From Thermococcus sp. JdFR-02 (GTDB lineage Archaea; Methanobacteriota_B; Thermococci; Thermococcales; Thermococcaceae): a stretch of 64,000 nt of DNA. Numbering within the stretch: the stretch's first letter is position 1; every line of letters starts with the position of its first letter. The stretch is taken from NCBI GenBank assembly GCA_002009975.1, contig MTLP01000042.1, positions 1 through 64,000 of the forward strand, read 5' to 3'. The notes below the pieces were generated by a model, which was given only the letters and a program-made list of their open reading frames with translations, made no database searches and was not told the origin of the DNA. Position numbers and translations under genes: made by a program. Positions 33,538 through 42,896 of this stretch are shown piece after piece.

Positions 33538-35100
33538 CTACAAAATAACTTGCAAAAATGCTTCTTCTCCTGGAGCAAGTTCATCAATCTCCCAAATTAT
33601 TTCGCTATCCTTAATTTCTACCCTCCCCTTTGTTGCTCTAACGCTTGCAACGCTTATCGCTTTTCTGTATCTGAACTTCTTTAATTTCCTTAATCTTGGA
33701 GCTTTAACTTTCACAAAATAATATCCATCCAATTGCTCCTCCAACTTTATTGGGATGAAAAATGCCGCATAAGATGAAATTCCAAATAAGAGGGCTGAAA
33801 CTATTAGTATTATTGACAGTCTTTCATAGTCTATTCTTATCTTCAGGGGTATCTTTATAGAAAATCGTGTGGGGGTTGTTGTGGTTATCTTTCTCGTAGT
33901 TGTGGTGGTGTTTGTTGGGGTTTTTGTTGTAGTCGTTGTGGTTTGAATTGGTTTTGGCTTTTTCACGGTGATGATCCTTTCATCTCCTATGTATTTACTG
34001 CTTTCAGCTCTTAGAGTTATTAATCCAAAGCCTGTTTCATTTAAATTTATCCTAACCTTTCCTTCAGAATCTGCTATGGCGTAAACATTTCCCTTACTTC
34101 CACTAGCTTTTATCGTGACATTTGGAATGCCATTTCCGGCAGAATCTCTAACATAAACAACCAACGTTTCATTTTGTTGCTGATAGTGCAAGAATAGCTT
34201 TTCAACATTTACAAGACTTTCAACCACTTTACCGTCCAAATTTAGCTTTATCTTATATACTCCCGGTTCTTTGACTTCATATTGAACCATTCCAAAGGAA
34301 TCGGTCTTAAACACAACGCCTTCAATCTCTACAGGAATATCTTTAACTCCTTTTCCTTCCTTATCAAAAACCCTGACAGAGATTATTCCATTCTCAAATT
34401 TCGTTTCGTAGGAAAGATGTCTTTGATAAACCAAAAAGCTCTTGCTCAAAGTTTTTGGGATTCCACCAAAATTTGTTCTTAAAATTGCAGTGTATTTCCC
34501 AATCCCCGGTCTGGGTAAGAAGAGTAAATACTCCCATTTGTCTTGAGGATTTAGGTAAGTTACCCACGATTTTTTCGTTAACAATCCTTTTTCAGAATAA
34601 AGCTCAAGTTCTATCTTTCCCAGAATAACTCCATTAGAAAGAGACTTAACTTGGAGTTTTATTTCAACATCACTTCCATACAGGTATTTTTCATTCATTT
34701 CCATGCTTATTTTGTAATCAACGATCGTCAAAACCTTGACTTTTATAGGCTTTTCAAACAACAATGGTCCAAGTCTACTGACAACTTTTAAATCATAGAC
34801 ACCAGCATCTGCGTCTTTTATGTAAATCTGTAAATTAACTTCTCTCGTTTGGTTAGGCTCAAGTTTAGGAATAACGGCTTGAGTATACAAGAATCCTTTA
34901 ACTGGTCCAGAGATGTAAACGGTAACGTTTTCTGCTGTTGTATCACCTATGTTTTTCACCAAAATGGGAATATTAATAGTATCCCCCGGTTTTCCTTCAA
35001 AGGAATCTTTTTGAAGCTCTAAAACTATTATAGGTTGGGCTAATGAAAATGAAGCAGACAAAGAGAGCATCACTATTAAAAGTGCAATATGTCTATTCAC
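33538..35100 (-). CDS. Secreted, membrane-anchored NEW3/CARDB-type surface protein
   Basis: The 520-residue protein has a signal peptide (residues 1-21), an N-terminal alpha-galactosidase-associated NEW3-like domain (PGDTINIPILVKNIGDTTAENVTV) and two further Ig-like carboxypeptidase-regulatory-type domains (VFDKEGKGVKDIPVEIEG and RDSAGNGIPNVTIKA). A Thr-rich stalk, a membrane helix (about 430-452) and a cytoplasmic or distal beta domain complete it. GTG 35100 overlaps hjc and uses GAGGTGATTAGGC. The role is probably structural at the cell envelope. Confidence 0.65.
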   Translation of the reverse strand: MNRHIALLIVMLSLSASFSLAQPIIVLELQKDSFEGKPGDTINIPILVKNIGDTTAENVTVYISGPVKGFLYTQAVIPKLEPNQTREVNLQIYIKDADAGVYDLKVVSRLGPLLFEKPIKVKVLTIVDYKISMEMNEKYLYGSDVEIKLQVKSLSNGVILGKIELELYSEKGLLTKKSWVTYLNPQDKWEYLLFLPRPGIGKYTAILRTNFGGIPKTLSKSFLVYQRHLSYETKFENGIISVRVFDKEGKGVKDIPVEIEGVVFKTDSFGMVQYEVKEPGVYKIKLNLDGKVVESLVNVEKLFLHYQQQNETLVVYVRDSAGNGIPNVTIKASGSKGNVYAIADSEGKVRINLNETGFGLITLRAESSKYIGDERIITVKKPKPIQTTTTTTKTPTNTTTTTRKITTTTPTRFSIKIPLKIRIDYERLSIILIVSALLFGISSYAAFFIPIKLEEQLDGYYFVKVKAPRLRKLKKFRYRKAISVASVRATKGRVEIKDSEIIWEIDELAPGEEAFLQVIL

Positions 35101-35503
35101 GCCTAATCACCTCATCCAAGAGCTTTTGTTTTCCAATAAGCTCTTCAAAGTTCTTTCCCTTATATTTAGCCAATTGCAGGTCAACCCTATAATTCTTTCC
35201 ACTTTTGGACAAATGATGAGGCTCAAAAAAGAACCATCCATTGTTTATGAACTTAACTGCTATCAAAGCTTTTCCACCAAACTTTTCTGCAAAAAATGTT
35301 AGCTTTTCAATGTCTTCTCCATTTAAATAAACTCTCTCTCCTTTTGTGCTCTTAACCTCAATGCAAAAATAGAACTTCCCATTTCCCGCTACTAAATCAA
35401 CCTTTTTACTCCCAGCTGACCTTATTACTGCAAATCCTTCCCTCTCCAACATTTTTATTAATTCTCTCTCAACACTTGCTCCCCTTCGATATTTGGTCTT
35501 CAT
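35093..35503 (-). CDS. hjc: Holliday junction resolvase Hjc
   Basis: The 136-residue protein begins with RRGASVERELIKMLEREGFAVIRSAGSKKVDLVAGN and continues CIEVKSTKGE. It contains the acidic residues and Lys of the Hjc nuclease site (Glu in ERELI, Asp in KKVDLVAG, and ExK in IEVKS). Hjc cuts four-way junctions made during recombination. It overlaps the preceding small gene by four bases and the following surface-protein gene by eight. Confidence 0.93.
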   Translation of the reverse strand: MKTKYRRGASVERELIKMLEREGFAVIRSAGSKKVDLVAGNGKFYFCIEVKSTKGERVYLNGEDIEKLTFFAEKFGGKALIAVKFINNGWFFFEPHHLSKSGKNYRVDLQLAKYKGKNFEELIGKQKLLDEVIRRE

Positions 35504-35775
35504 TTGCCACCCACACTTAAGCTTTGAGCAGTTACAATTATACAGTTTTCTGGTAATTCTAAGTCATTACCCCTATAAACAATAACACTTCCATCAAAGG
35601 TTGTTATGTAAATCTTAAATTTCCTAAAACCTCCACTCTCACCTACTACCACAATTGGTTTTTCTTTCATGGATAAAAAGTTTAGGAAGTCTTCTTTTTC
35701 AACATAAATGATTAATCCTCCAACAATGACTCTCGTTGCTTTAACCTCCATCCCACAGCCCACAATTATCACCAT
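35500..35775 (-). CDS. Small protein of unknown function upstream of hjc
   Basis: The 91-residue, beta-rich protein (VIVGGLIIYVEKEDFLNF, IVVVGESGGFRKFKIYITTFDGSVIVYRG) was not recognised. The start is ambiguous. ATG 35775 would be leaderless from the shared TATA at 35796; ATG 35751 lies after a GTGGGCTGTGGG stretch. It overlaps hjc (ATGA-type) and is cotranscribed with it. Confidence 0.6.
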   Translation of the reverse strand: MVIIVGCGMEVKATRVIVGGLIIYVEKEDFLNFLSMKEKPIVVVGESGGFRKFKIYITTFDGSVIVYRGNDLELPENCIIVTAQSLSVGGK

Positions 35776-35792
35776 GTATTTTTAGCACAAAA

Positions 35793-35803
35793 GCATATAA
35801 AAC
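35793..35803. promoter_or_regulatory. Shared bidirectional TATA between the hjc operon and pelA
   Basis: GCATATAAAAC reads as a TATA box on both strands (TTTTATATGC on the minus strand). It lies about 25 bases from the start of the 35775 gene on one side and about 30 from the pelA ribosome site on the other. The intergenic gap is only 57 bases. Confidence 0.5.
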
Positions 35804-35832
35804 CCTATTCCTATGGTCTTTTGGTGGTGAGA

Positions 35833-36903
35833 ATGAAGGTTATTCACTCTAATATGAAAGAAGGCATCATTAAAGTTAAAGCTGAGACTTTAGATGATTT
35901 ATGGCATCTTTATCATATCATTGAAGAGGGAGATATTGTTTACGCTAAAACGTTGAGAAAACAGTCTCAAAGGAGTGATTCTCTAAGACCTGAAAAAGTC
36001 CAAGTTATTCCAGTTTATTTGGGAGTGAAAGCTGAAAAAATTGAGCTTCACAGATATGCAAATGCATTAAGAATTACTGGACCGATAGTTCACACATCCA
36101 ATGAGGAAGTTCCATTGGGAAAGTATCACACCATAGCTGTTGAAGAAGGGAGTGTTATAACGATAAAAAAGCCAAAATGGAAGGGTTATCAGTTAGATAG
36201 GCTCAAACAAGCAGTTGAAGCCTCTCAAAGAGCTAAAATCATGATTGTGGTTATTGAGGACGGAGAAGTTGATATGGCTCTCGTTAGAGAATATGGTGTC
36301 GACATAATTACAGAAATTAGGCACAATCTTGGAGGAAAAAGATACAACACCAATAGAGAAAGCGAGGAGATCAAGTTCTTTCATGATGTTGCAAAGACAA
36401 TGATAGAAATAATGAACAGGGAAAAAGTCGAGAAAGCTATCGTTGCTGGTCCAGGCTTTGTTAAGGAGGAATTTTATAAGTTTTTACAAGAAAACTATCC
36501 AGAGCTTGCTAAAAGAGTCGTTATTGAAGATACGAGCGTTACTGGGAGGACTGGAATTTATGAAGTAATTAGGAGGGGAACTGTTGACAAAGTCTACCAT
36601 GAGAGCAGGGTTACAAAGGAGATTCAATTAGTTGAGAAGGTTATAGAAGAGATCGCAAAAGGTGGTTTGGTTGTATACGGTTTGAAGGAAGTTGAGGAAG
36701 CTGCTAACTACGGTGCAGTTGAAAAACTCTTAGTTTTAGATGAACTTTTGAGAGGCGACTTAAAAGAAAAAATCGAAAGGCTTATGGAGTTTGTTAGAGG
36801 AATGAGGGCAGAGGTTATAGTTGTAAGCTCAGAGCATGAGGGAGGAGAAAAGCTCAAGGCTATTGGAGGAATTGCAGCTTTGTTGAGGTATAGGATAAAG
36901 TGA
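35833..36903 (+). CDS. pelA: Protein pelota (mRNA surveillance, ribosome rescue)
   Basis: The 356-residue protein has the three-domain pelota layout: an Sm-like N domain (residues 1-125, with SVITIKKPKW at its end), a central eRF1-like domain with the DTSVTGRTGIYEVIRRG segment, and a C domain with LLVLDELLRG and VVSSEHEGGEKL. It recognises stalled ribosomes together with aEF1A and ABCE1. GGTGGTGAGA precedes ATG 35833. Confidence 0.95.
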   Translation: MKVIHSNMKEGIIKVKAETLDDLWHLYHIIEEGDIVYAKTLRKQSQRSDSLRPEKVQVIPVYLGVKAEKIELHRYANALRITGPIVHTSNEEVPLGKYHTIAVEEGSVITIKKPKWKGYQLDRLKQAVEASQRAKIMIVVIEDGEVDMALVREYGVDIITEIRHNLGGKRYNTNRESEEIKFFHDVAKTMIEIMNREKVEKAIVAGPGFVKEEFYKFLQENYPELAKRVVIEDTSVTGRTGIYEVIRRGTVDKVYHESRVTKEIQLVEKVIEEIAKGGLVVYGLKEVEEAANYGAVEKLLVLDELLRGDLKEKIERLMEFVRGMRAEVIVVSSEHEGGEKLKAIGGIAALLRYRIK

Positions 36904-36907
36904 AAAG

Positions 36908-37900
36908 CTAGAGGTAGATCTCAGCATAAGGATCTTTTTCAAACTTTGGAAACTCCTCCATCTTCTCCTCTCTTATCAGCACTCTCTCCTTCTCCTCTGT
37001 GAACTCCCCAATAACAAATGCTTTAATTCCATTATTATTTAATTCTTTAATTATGTAATTGCTTTTTTCTTTAGGTGATATTATGACCAATGTTCCAGTT
37101 GATGAAACAGTTAAAGGATTAACTTCATAAGTCTCTAAAACTTTTTTAACTAAAGGAGGAACATAAAGTGTTTTTTCATGAACCTTAAAGCCCAAATTTG
37201 AGTTATCTGCTATTTCATGCAGAGCACTTGCTAAACCTCCTTCAGTAACATCATGCATGCCCCTTGCAAAGTTTTTAGCAATTAGAGCGTCTTTGACAAC
37301 AGTTTCAAGCTTATACATCTCCTTAAGCTCAGCTATCTCTGAAATACTTAAGACATTCTTTAGCTCTTTTTCTTTAAAATAAGCTAAACCAACAGCAAAT
37401 TCGATTCCAAGCCCTTTGGTTATTATTATGTCATCTCCAGCTTTTGCAATTGGCAGCTTTAGCTCTTCTTTCTTTATTAAACCTAAAGCAGTTGTTGTTG
37501 CTACTATTTCATTGACGCTTGGATAGACCCCTGTGTGACCTCCAACTATTGAGGAATTGTAAGCTTTGCATTCGTTATTTAATTCCATAATTATTGAATT
37601 AAGTTCTTCTTTAGTAGTTCCCTTTGGTAAGAGCAAATCAACTACCAGCCATTTTGACCTTGCCCCAAAAGTTGAAACATCGCTTGAGGCAAAGTGGTAA
37701 GCAAAAAAGCCAAAGTGTTCAAAAGGAACTCCCAAAATAGGATCAGTTGCAATCACAAGGTAGTGATCGTCATCATATTCCAAAACTGCAGCATCAAACC
37801 CTTCTTTGGGACCCACGACAATTTTGGAATTTTTAATCCCAAGATTAGGCAAAATAATTTCTTTTAAAGTCTCATTCCTTAGCTTTCCCAATGGCAACAC
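36908..37900 (-). CDS. PurM/HypE-like (AIR synthase-related) protein
   Basis: The 330-residue protein has FDAAVLEYDDDHYLVIATDPILGVPFEHFG, ATP-grasp-like glycine loop VGGHTGVYP, and a later MHDVTEGGLASALHEIAD, the AIR synthase-related N- and C-domain signatures. Such proteins use ATP to activate an amide or thiol; HypE and ThiL are relatives. No hyp genes are near, so the substrate is open. The start is uncertain: GTG 37909, GTG 37900 or the following TTG, with GGTGAGGAG in front of the last two. Confidence 0.78.
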   Translation of the reverse strand: MLPLGKLRNETLKEIILPNLGIKNSKIVVGPKEGFDAAVLEYDDDHYLVIATDPILGVPFEHFGFFAYHFASSDVSTFGARSKWLVVDLLLPKGTTKEELNSIIMELNNECKAYNSSIVGGHTGVYPSVNEIVATTTALGLIKKEELKLPIAKAGDDIIITKGLGIEFAVGLAYFKEKELKNVLSISEIAELKEMYKLETVVKDALIAKNFARGMHDVTEGGLASALHEIADNSNLGFKVHEKTLYVPPLVKKVLETYEVNPLTVSSTGTLVIISPKEKSNYIIKELNNNGIKAFVIGEFTEEKERVLIREEKMEEFPKFEKDPYAEIYL

Positions 37901-38036
37901 TCTCCTCACCTGCTTTGCTATTACTTTCTCCTATTTTTATGTATTTTGACTTGAAGACCATTGAGAATCTAAGAAAAATTTAAATTTTTTGTTAAAAATA
38001 GTAAAAATAATCGAGACGGGTATGGAGGGAGCTAGG

Positions 38037-38792
38037 ATGCGAGTAGAAACATTTTATAGAGAGCTCGATGAAGTTCTTGGGGGAGGGTTGATAAAGGGCT
38101 CTGCTGTCTCAATATTCTACGACACCTATTCACTGGGCGCATTTTTTGGTTTGCACATCTTTGCAATGAGAATAAAAGAAGGGGACTTTGGTGTGATTTC
38201 CAATTATAATTTTCCCTTTGGAAGGTTGGTGAGAGGAGCAAAATTTTCTGGACTCGACATAATTAAAGAAGGGAAAAATGGGAATTTAGCAGTCATTGAT
38301 GTTTTCTCTTCTCGATATAAGCTTCCTTCCTTGTATCCGTTTGTGTATCTTTTACCCGGCGAGATAGATGCCGAAACTCTAAATCCAAAGATCCGTGATA
38401 TTTACAAAACGCATATACTTTCCAAAGCACATGGGAGGTCAATAATTAGGCTTATTTACTCCTTAGATGGTGTTGCCTTTTTCTTTGGAGAACAAAATAC
38501 ATTAAAGCTTCTGTATGCAGATCTTGCAAAGATCTCAGAGCTTGTTCCAAATTCCACTACAATACTCCTTACAAACAAGGATGCTGTTTCAAACTCATTT
38601 TTAGCTAGAATTTCAGATTTGAGTGATTATGTCATTGATTTTACAACAAATTTTGTTGAAAATGCTATTATTGAGAATGCAATGCTCACAAAAGCTCTAA
38701 CACCAGAATTTGCACCAGAAAGCTTCGACTTTTTTGTTAGAAAGAGTGAAGAAGGAAAGCACCATTTTGTGTTGAAGCGAAGAAGAAAATGA
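38037..38792 (+). CDS. Degenerate KaiC/RecA-like protein without Walker A
   Basis: The 251-residue protein has the RecA-superfamily start LDEVLGGGLIKGS and later strand-helix order, but the P-loop position reads FYDTYSLGAF instead of GxxGxGKT, so ATP binding is unlikely. The motif SNYNFP and the stretch EGKNGNLAVIDVFSSRY are shared with the protein at 56242, its paralog in this window. The C-terminus is basic. ATG 38037 follows GGAGGGAGCTAGG, though earlier in-frame starts exist. A scaffold or regulatory role is possible. Confidence 0.65.
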   Translation: MRVETFYRELDEVLGGGLIKGSAVSIFYDTYSLGAFFGLHIFAMRIKEGDFGVISNYNFPFGRLVRGAKFSGLDIIKEGKNGNLAVIDVFSSRYKLPSLYPFVYLLPGEIDAETLNPKIRDIYKTHILSKAHGRSIIRLIYSLDGVAFFFGEQNTLKLLYADLAKISELVPNSTTILLTNKDAVSNSFLARISDLSDYVIDFTTNFVENAIIENAMLTKALTPEFAPESFDFFVRKSEEGKHHFVLKRRRK

Positions 38793-38853
38793 ATCCATAC
38801 AAATAACCGCAATTCTTAAGTAAAGCTAACACAATTTCACTGGGGGGATGATT

Positions 38854-40368
38854 ATGGAGTTAAGCTATCATGAGAAACTAGCGCTTATAGCTCTAAAAGA
38901 GCTTAATGGGAAAGCAAAATTTGAGGAATTAGTTGAGAGATCAAAACTTGATCAAGTAGCCGTTATGAGAGCTGTTCTGTGGTTGCAGAGTAAAGGCTTA
39001 ACCAAGCTCCATGAAAGAGAGAAAAGGGTAGTAAAGCTAACTGAAATTGGGGAAAAGTATTCCAAAATTGGACTTCCTGAGAGGAGAGCTTTAAAGCTTC
39101 TCGTAGAAAAGGGAAAAGCAAGTTTAGACGATTTAAAAGATGTCCTTAGCGAAGATGAAATAAAGCCAATAATTGGTGTTTTGAGAAAAGAGGGATGGGC
39201 AAATATAAGAAAAGAGGAAGGAAAGCTCATCCTTGAAGTTACAGAGAAGGGGAGAAAAGCGTTAGGTGAAGAGAGACCAATTGACAAGGTATTGCAGATT
39301 TTAGCTGATAAGGAAGAAGTTGAAGTTGACGAGATTGAAAGATTGATTTCATTAAATGAGCTAAAGAGAAGGAAAATTGCAGAAGAGGAACAAAAAAGCG
39401 AAAGAGAAGTTGAGCTTACAGAGGAAGGACTAAAGTTAGTTGAAAAAGGTCTTGAACTTAAAGAAGAAGTATCGTATTTAACCCCAGAGCTCATAACAAG
39501 CGGAAAATGGAGAGAAGTAGAGTTCAAGCGCTATAACATAAAAGCCCCCGTAAAAGTCATCTATCCTGGTAAAAAACAACCATATAGAGCATTTCTTGAC
39601 AAGATAAGGCGCAAGCTAATTGAAATGGGCTTTATTGAAATGACAGTTGATAGCTTAATAGAAACACAATTCTGGAACTTCGATGCTTTATTTCAACCAC
39701 AAAATCACCCAGCGAGAGATTGGACAGATACGTATCAATTAAAGTATCCAAAGTATGGAATGCTTCCAAATGAAAAGCTTGTTGAGAAAGTCAAGGCTTC
39801 ACATGAAAGCGGCTGGATTACTGGTTCAAGAGGTTGGGGCTATAAATGGGACCCAAGATTGGCTATGCAATTGATGCCGAGAGCACATGGAACTGCGTTG
39901 AGTGCAAGGCAATTAGCTAAGGGAACTCAAATACCCGGAAAATACTTTGCAATTCAAAGGGTCTTTAGACCGGATGTTTTGGATAGAACACATCTAATCG
40001 AGTTTAATCAGGTAGAGGGATTTGTTATTGGAGAAGATCTTAACTTTAAGCATTTGCTTGGAATTTTAAAGCGCTTTGCCGTTGAAGTGGCTGGAGCTAA
40101 GAAAGTAAAGTTCTTGCCAGATTACTATCCATTCACAGAGCCAAGTGTTCAAATGAGCGCTTATCATAAAGAGTTAGGTTGGGTAGAATTTGGAGGAGCT
40201 GGAGTATTTAGAGAAGAAATGACAAAACCATTGGGCATTGATGTTCCAGTAATTGCATGGGGAATTGGAATTGATAGGTTAGCAATGTTCAAGCTTGGCA
40301 TAGATGATATTCGTTACCTGTTTAGCTATGATTTGAGATGGCTAAGGGAGGCAAAGATTCTCTGGTGA
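38854..40368 (+). CDS. pheS: Phenylalanyl-tRNA synthetase alpha subunit, archaeal type
   Basis: The 504-residue class II synthetase has an N-terminal winged-helix extension ([17 protein letters not shown]) and the catalytic domain with [30 protein letters not shown] and [18 protein letters not shown]. Archaeal/eukaryotic-type features include the long N-terminal DNA-binding-like region. It heads a pheS-pheT operon. GGGGGATGATT precedes ATG 38854. Confidence 0.96.
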   Translation: MELSYHEKLALIALKELNGKAKFEELVERSKLDQVAVMRAVLWLQSKGLTKLHEREKRVVKLTEIGEKYSKIGLPERRALKLLVEKGKASLDDLKDVLSEDEIKPIIGVLRKEGWANIRKEEGKLILEVTEKGRKALGEERPIDKVLQILADKEEVEVDEIERLISLNELKRRKIAEEEQKSEREVELTEEGLKLVEKGLELKEEVSYLTPELITSGKWREVEFKRYNIKAPVKVIYPGKKQPYRAFLDKIRRKLIEMGFIEMTVDSLIETQFWNFDALFQPQNHPARDWTDTYQLKYPKYGMLPNEKLVEKVKASHESGWITGSRGWGYKWDPRLAMQLMPRAHGTALSARQLAKGTQIPGKYFAIQRVFRPDVLDRTHLIEFNQVEGFVIGEDLNFKHLLGILKRFAVEVAGAKKVKFLPDYYPFTEPSVQMSAYHKELGWVEFGGAGVFREEMTKPLGIDVPVIAWGIGIDRLAMFKLGIDDIRYLFSYDLRWLREAKILW

Positions 40369-40377
40369 GGTGGGAAA

Positions 40378-42057
40378 ATGCCAAAGTTCGAAGTATCAAA
40401 GGATGATTTGGAAAAACTTGTAGGAAAAACCTTCAGTGTTGAAGAATGGGAAGACTTATTCCTTTATGCTAAATGTGAGCTCGACGATGTTTGGGACTAT
40501 GAAGGTAAAATTTACTTTAAAGCTGATGCTAAAGATACCAACAGACCAGACCTTTGGAGCGCTGAGGGAATAGCAAGACAAGTAAAATGGGCTTTAGGGC
40601 TTGCAAAAGGCTTGCCAAAGTATGAGATAGAAAAAAGTGATATCGTTGTTTATGTCGATGAAAAACTAAAAGACATCAGACCTTATGGAGTTTATGCTAT
40701 TGTAGAGGGGCTTGAACTTGATGAAGAGGCTCTAAAACAGTTGATTCAGCTTCAAGAGAAGGTCGCATTAACCTTTGGAAGAAAAAGGAAGGAAGTTGCT
40801 ATAGGAACTTTTGATTTTGATAAGCTAAAGCCGCCCTTCTACTACAAAGCCGTTGAACCTGAGAAGATTAAGTTCGTGCCTTTGAATTATGATGTGGAAA
40901 TGACCGCCAATGAAATCCTTGAAAAGCATGAAAAAGGTCTTGAATATGGACATTTGATAAAAGGAAAGTCCTACTATCCCCTTTTAGTTGACAGTGAGGA
41001 AAATGTTCTCTCAATGCCCCCCGTAATTAACTCGGAAACACATGGAAAAGTTACAGAAGAAACAAGGAGCGTATTCATAGATATCACAGGTTATAATCTC
41101 GACAAGATAATGCTTGCATTAAACGTTCTCGTTACTGCCTTAGCGGAAAGAGGTGGGAAAATCAAGAGTGTAAAAGTTGTCTATAAAGACTTTGAGATTG
41201 AAACCCCAGATTTAACTCCAAAGGAATTTGAGGTTGATTTAAGTTACATCAAAAAACTCAGCGGTTTGGAGTTAACAGATGAGCAGATAAAGGAACTTTT
41301 AGAGAGAATGTTTTATGAAGTTGAGCTAATCAATGGAAAAGCCAAGTTAAAGTATCCTGCATTTAGAGATGACATAATGCATGCAAGAGATGTCTTGGAA
41401 GATGTGTTAATCGCTTATGGCTATAATGAGATTAAGCCAGAAGAGCCAGAATTAGCTGTTCAAGGAAAAGGAGATGATTTTGTTGAATTTGAAAATGCAA
41501 TAAGAGAACTAATGATAGGATTTGGCTTGCAAGAAATAATAACCTTCAACTTAACCAATAAAGAGAACCTCTTTGCAAGGATGAACATAGAAGAGGAACC
41601 AGTTGTAGAGATTGAAAATCCAATAAGTCTTAACTGGTCAACTTTAAGGAACTGGTTATTGCCAAGTCTAATGGAATTCCTAAGTAAGAACACTCACGAA
41701 GAATATCCACAAAAGATTTTTGAAGTTGGAAAAGCGACGCTAATAGATGAGACAAAGGAAACTAAGACCATCAGCGAAAGCAAATTGGCAATAGCCATTG
41801 CTCATCCAAGAGTTACATTCACAGAAGTTAAAGAAATCTTAGAGAGCTTTATGAGGCACTTGGAATATGAATATGAGCTTAAAGAGATCAATCATGGATC
41901 ATTCATTCCGGGGAGAGCTGGAAAAATAATAGTGAATGACAAGGAGATTGGAGTAATTGGCGAAATTCACCCGCAAGTTCTTGAAAATTGGGGTATAGAA
42001 ATGCCAGTAGCAGCTTTTGAAATATTTTTAAGACCACTTTATAAGCCCTCTACCTGA
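40378..42057 (+). CDS. pheT: Phenylalanyl-tRNA synthetase beta subunit, archaeal type
   Basis: The 559-residue protein begins PKFEVSKDDLEKLVGKTF and has B3/B4 editing-domain segments. The C-terminal pseudo-catalytic domain has LTNKENLF and PVVEIENPIS, ending GEIHPQVLENWGIE. It is shorter than bacterial PheT, as usual in archaea. It forms the heterotetramer with PheS, nine bases upstream. Confidence 0.96.
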   Translation: MPKFEVSKDDLEKLVGKTFSVEEWEDLFLYAKCELDDVWDYEGKIYFKADAKDTNRPDLWSAEGIARQVKWALGLAKGLPKYEIEKSDIVVYVDEKLKDIRPYGVYAIVEGLELDEEALKQLIQLQEKVALTFGRKRKEVAIGTFDFDKLKPPFYYKAVEPEKIKFVPLNYDVEMTANEILEKHEKGLEYGHLIKGKSYYPLLVDSEENVLSMPPVINSETHGKVTEETRSVFIDITGYNLDKIMLALNVLVTALAERGGKIKSVKVVYKDFEIETPDLTPKEFEVDLSYIKKLSGLELTDEQIKELLERMFYEVELINGKAKLKYPAFRDDIMHARDVLEDVLIAYGYNEIKPEEPELAVQGKGDDFVEFENAIRELMIGFGLQEIITFNLTNKENLFARMNIEEEPVVEIENPISLNWSTLRNWLLPSLMEFLSKNTHEEYPQKIFEVGKATLIDETKETKTISESKLAIAIAHPRVTFTEVKEILESFMRHLEYEYELKEINHGSFIPGRAGKIIVNDKEIGVIGEIHPQVLENWGIEMPVAAFEIFLRPLYKPST

Positions 42058-42074
42058 TTTTTTATTTGGTGAGC

Positions 42075-42494
42075 ATGATGAACTGGGGATTAATCATAGC
42101 AATTATCATCGGTATTTTAGCTGGAATAACGATTCCAGAGATTATGAGGCGGTACAAATATGCTGGAAGGGTTTTAATTTTAGCTTTTATGATTGCTTTA
42201 AGCTTGATTTACTGGAAACAGGGAAAAATTAGAGACGCCTACATATACTTTGAGATTACAGTATGGCTTCTCTTTGGCTTAGCTGACTATCTCGAAGAAT
42301 TTGGAATAAAGACCCTGCTTGGACTGCTTTTGATAGCAGTTGGGATACTTGGGTTAACTCTGTATGAATTTAAAATGACAATCACAGATGTTCTTGGATT
42401 AATAGTTAGTTCAGGAGTGGCACTTTATGGCTTTGTTTATCTTGGATACTTGGTAAACGAAAGAAGAAATCCAGAAAAAGTCAAGAAGAAGTAG
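42075..42494 (+). CDS. Small integral membrane protein of unknown function
   Basis: The 139-residue protein has about four hydrophobic helices (starting LIIAIIIGILAGITIPEI) and a basic C-terminus. It follows pheT by 17 bases and may be cotranscribed. GGTGAGC precedes ATG 42075. No family was recognised. Its last bases overlap the end of a small minus-strand gene. Confidence 0.65.
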   Translation: MMNWGLIIAIIIGILAGITIPEIMRRYKYAGRVLILAFMIALSLIYWKQGKIRDAYIYFEITVWLLFGLADYLEEFGIKTLLGLLLIAVGILGLTLYEFKMTITDVLGLIVSSGVALYGFVYLGYLVNERRNPEKVKKK

Positions 42495-42609
42495 AATCGT
42501 TCTCAGATTTTACCCTCTTTTCAATTCTCTTAAGGAGCTGAGTGAGCATTAATTCAAAATTCTCAATCGCATTCAAAATCTCAAGGTCTTTTATACATGG
42601 CATGTCCAT
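42481..42609 (-). CDS. Unannotated small gene, 42-residue helical protein
   Basis: The minus strand has ATG 42609 with an excellent ribosome site (GGAGGTG, six bases upstream) and encodes a charged, helix-rich 42-residue protein. It begins MDMPCIKDLEILNAIENF and contains LLKRIEKRVKSE. It is too short for usual gene calls. A second small frame on the same strand (42637-42798) stops 27 bases upstream, so the two may be an operon. The 3' end overlaps the membrane-protein gene by 14 bases. Confidence 0.5.
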   Translation of the reverse strand: MDMPCIKDLEILNAIENFELMLTQLLKRIEKRVKSENDSTSS

Positions 42610-42636
42610 TTCTCCCACCTCCAAGCTACTCTTAAT

Positions 42637-42798
42637 TCATTCATAATTTAAACTTTGTCTCAATTTATTTGTCAATGAACCGAAAAATTGAAGACATTTT
42701 GGAAGAATTTTGAATAATTTTTCTTGACGTTTATAAAGGTTTACATAATAAAAGACAACAAAGAAAGCAACGAGACCATAAAGCACATTTGTGTTCAT
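42637..42798 (-). CDS. Unannotated small membrane protein, 53 residues
   Basis: The minus strand encodes 53 residues: one membrane helix (VLYGLVAFFVVFYYVNLY) followed by a basic amphipathic tail (KRQEKLFKILPKCLQFFG). There is no clear ribosome site, but a TATA-like AAATATTTTTTG lies about 30 bases before ATG 42798, which would give a leaderless transcript, common in archaea. The intact frame in an otherwise noncoding gap, and the small gene just downstream, support it. It is not proven. Confidence 0.42.
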   Translation of the reverse strand: MNTNVLYGLVAFFVVFYYVNLYKRQEKLFKILPKCLQFFGSLTNKLRQSLNYE

Positions 42799-42854
42799 AA
42801 GTGCTCTACTATTGCAAAAAATATTTGCTTGCTAAAGCGTTGATTTCCACAAAA

Positions 42855-42864
42855 CTTTTATATT
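42855..42864 (+). promoter_or_regulatory. TATA promoter of truA
   Basis: CTTTTATATT lies about 35 bases before ATG 42897 and predicts a transcript start near 42885, just before the ribosome site GGCGAGAG. Confidence 0.5.
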
Positions 42865-42896
42865 TTGGTGATTTTAAAACTATTTTGGCGAGAGAA

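Noticed and set aside
42728-42741. GTTTATAAAGG as a plus-strand promoter
   Set aside because: It lies within the probable small minus-strand gene, and no plus-strand gene starts at suitable distance; truA has its own nearer TATA.
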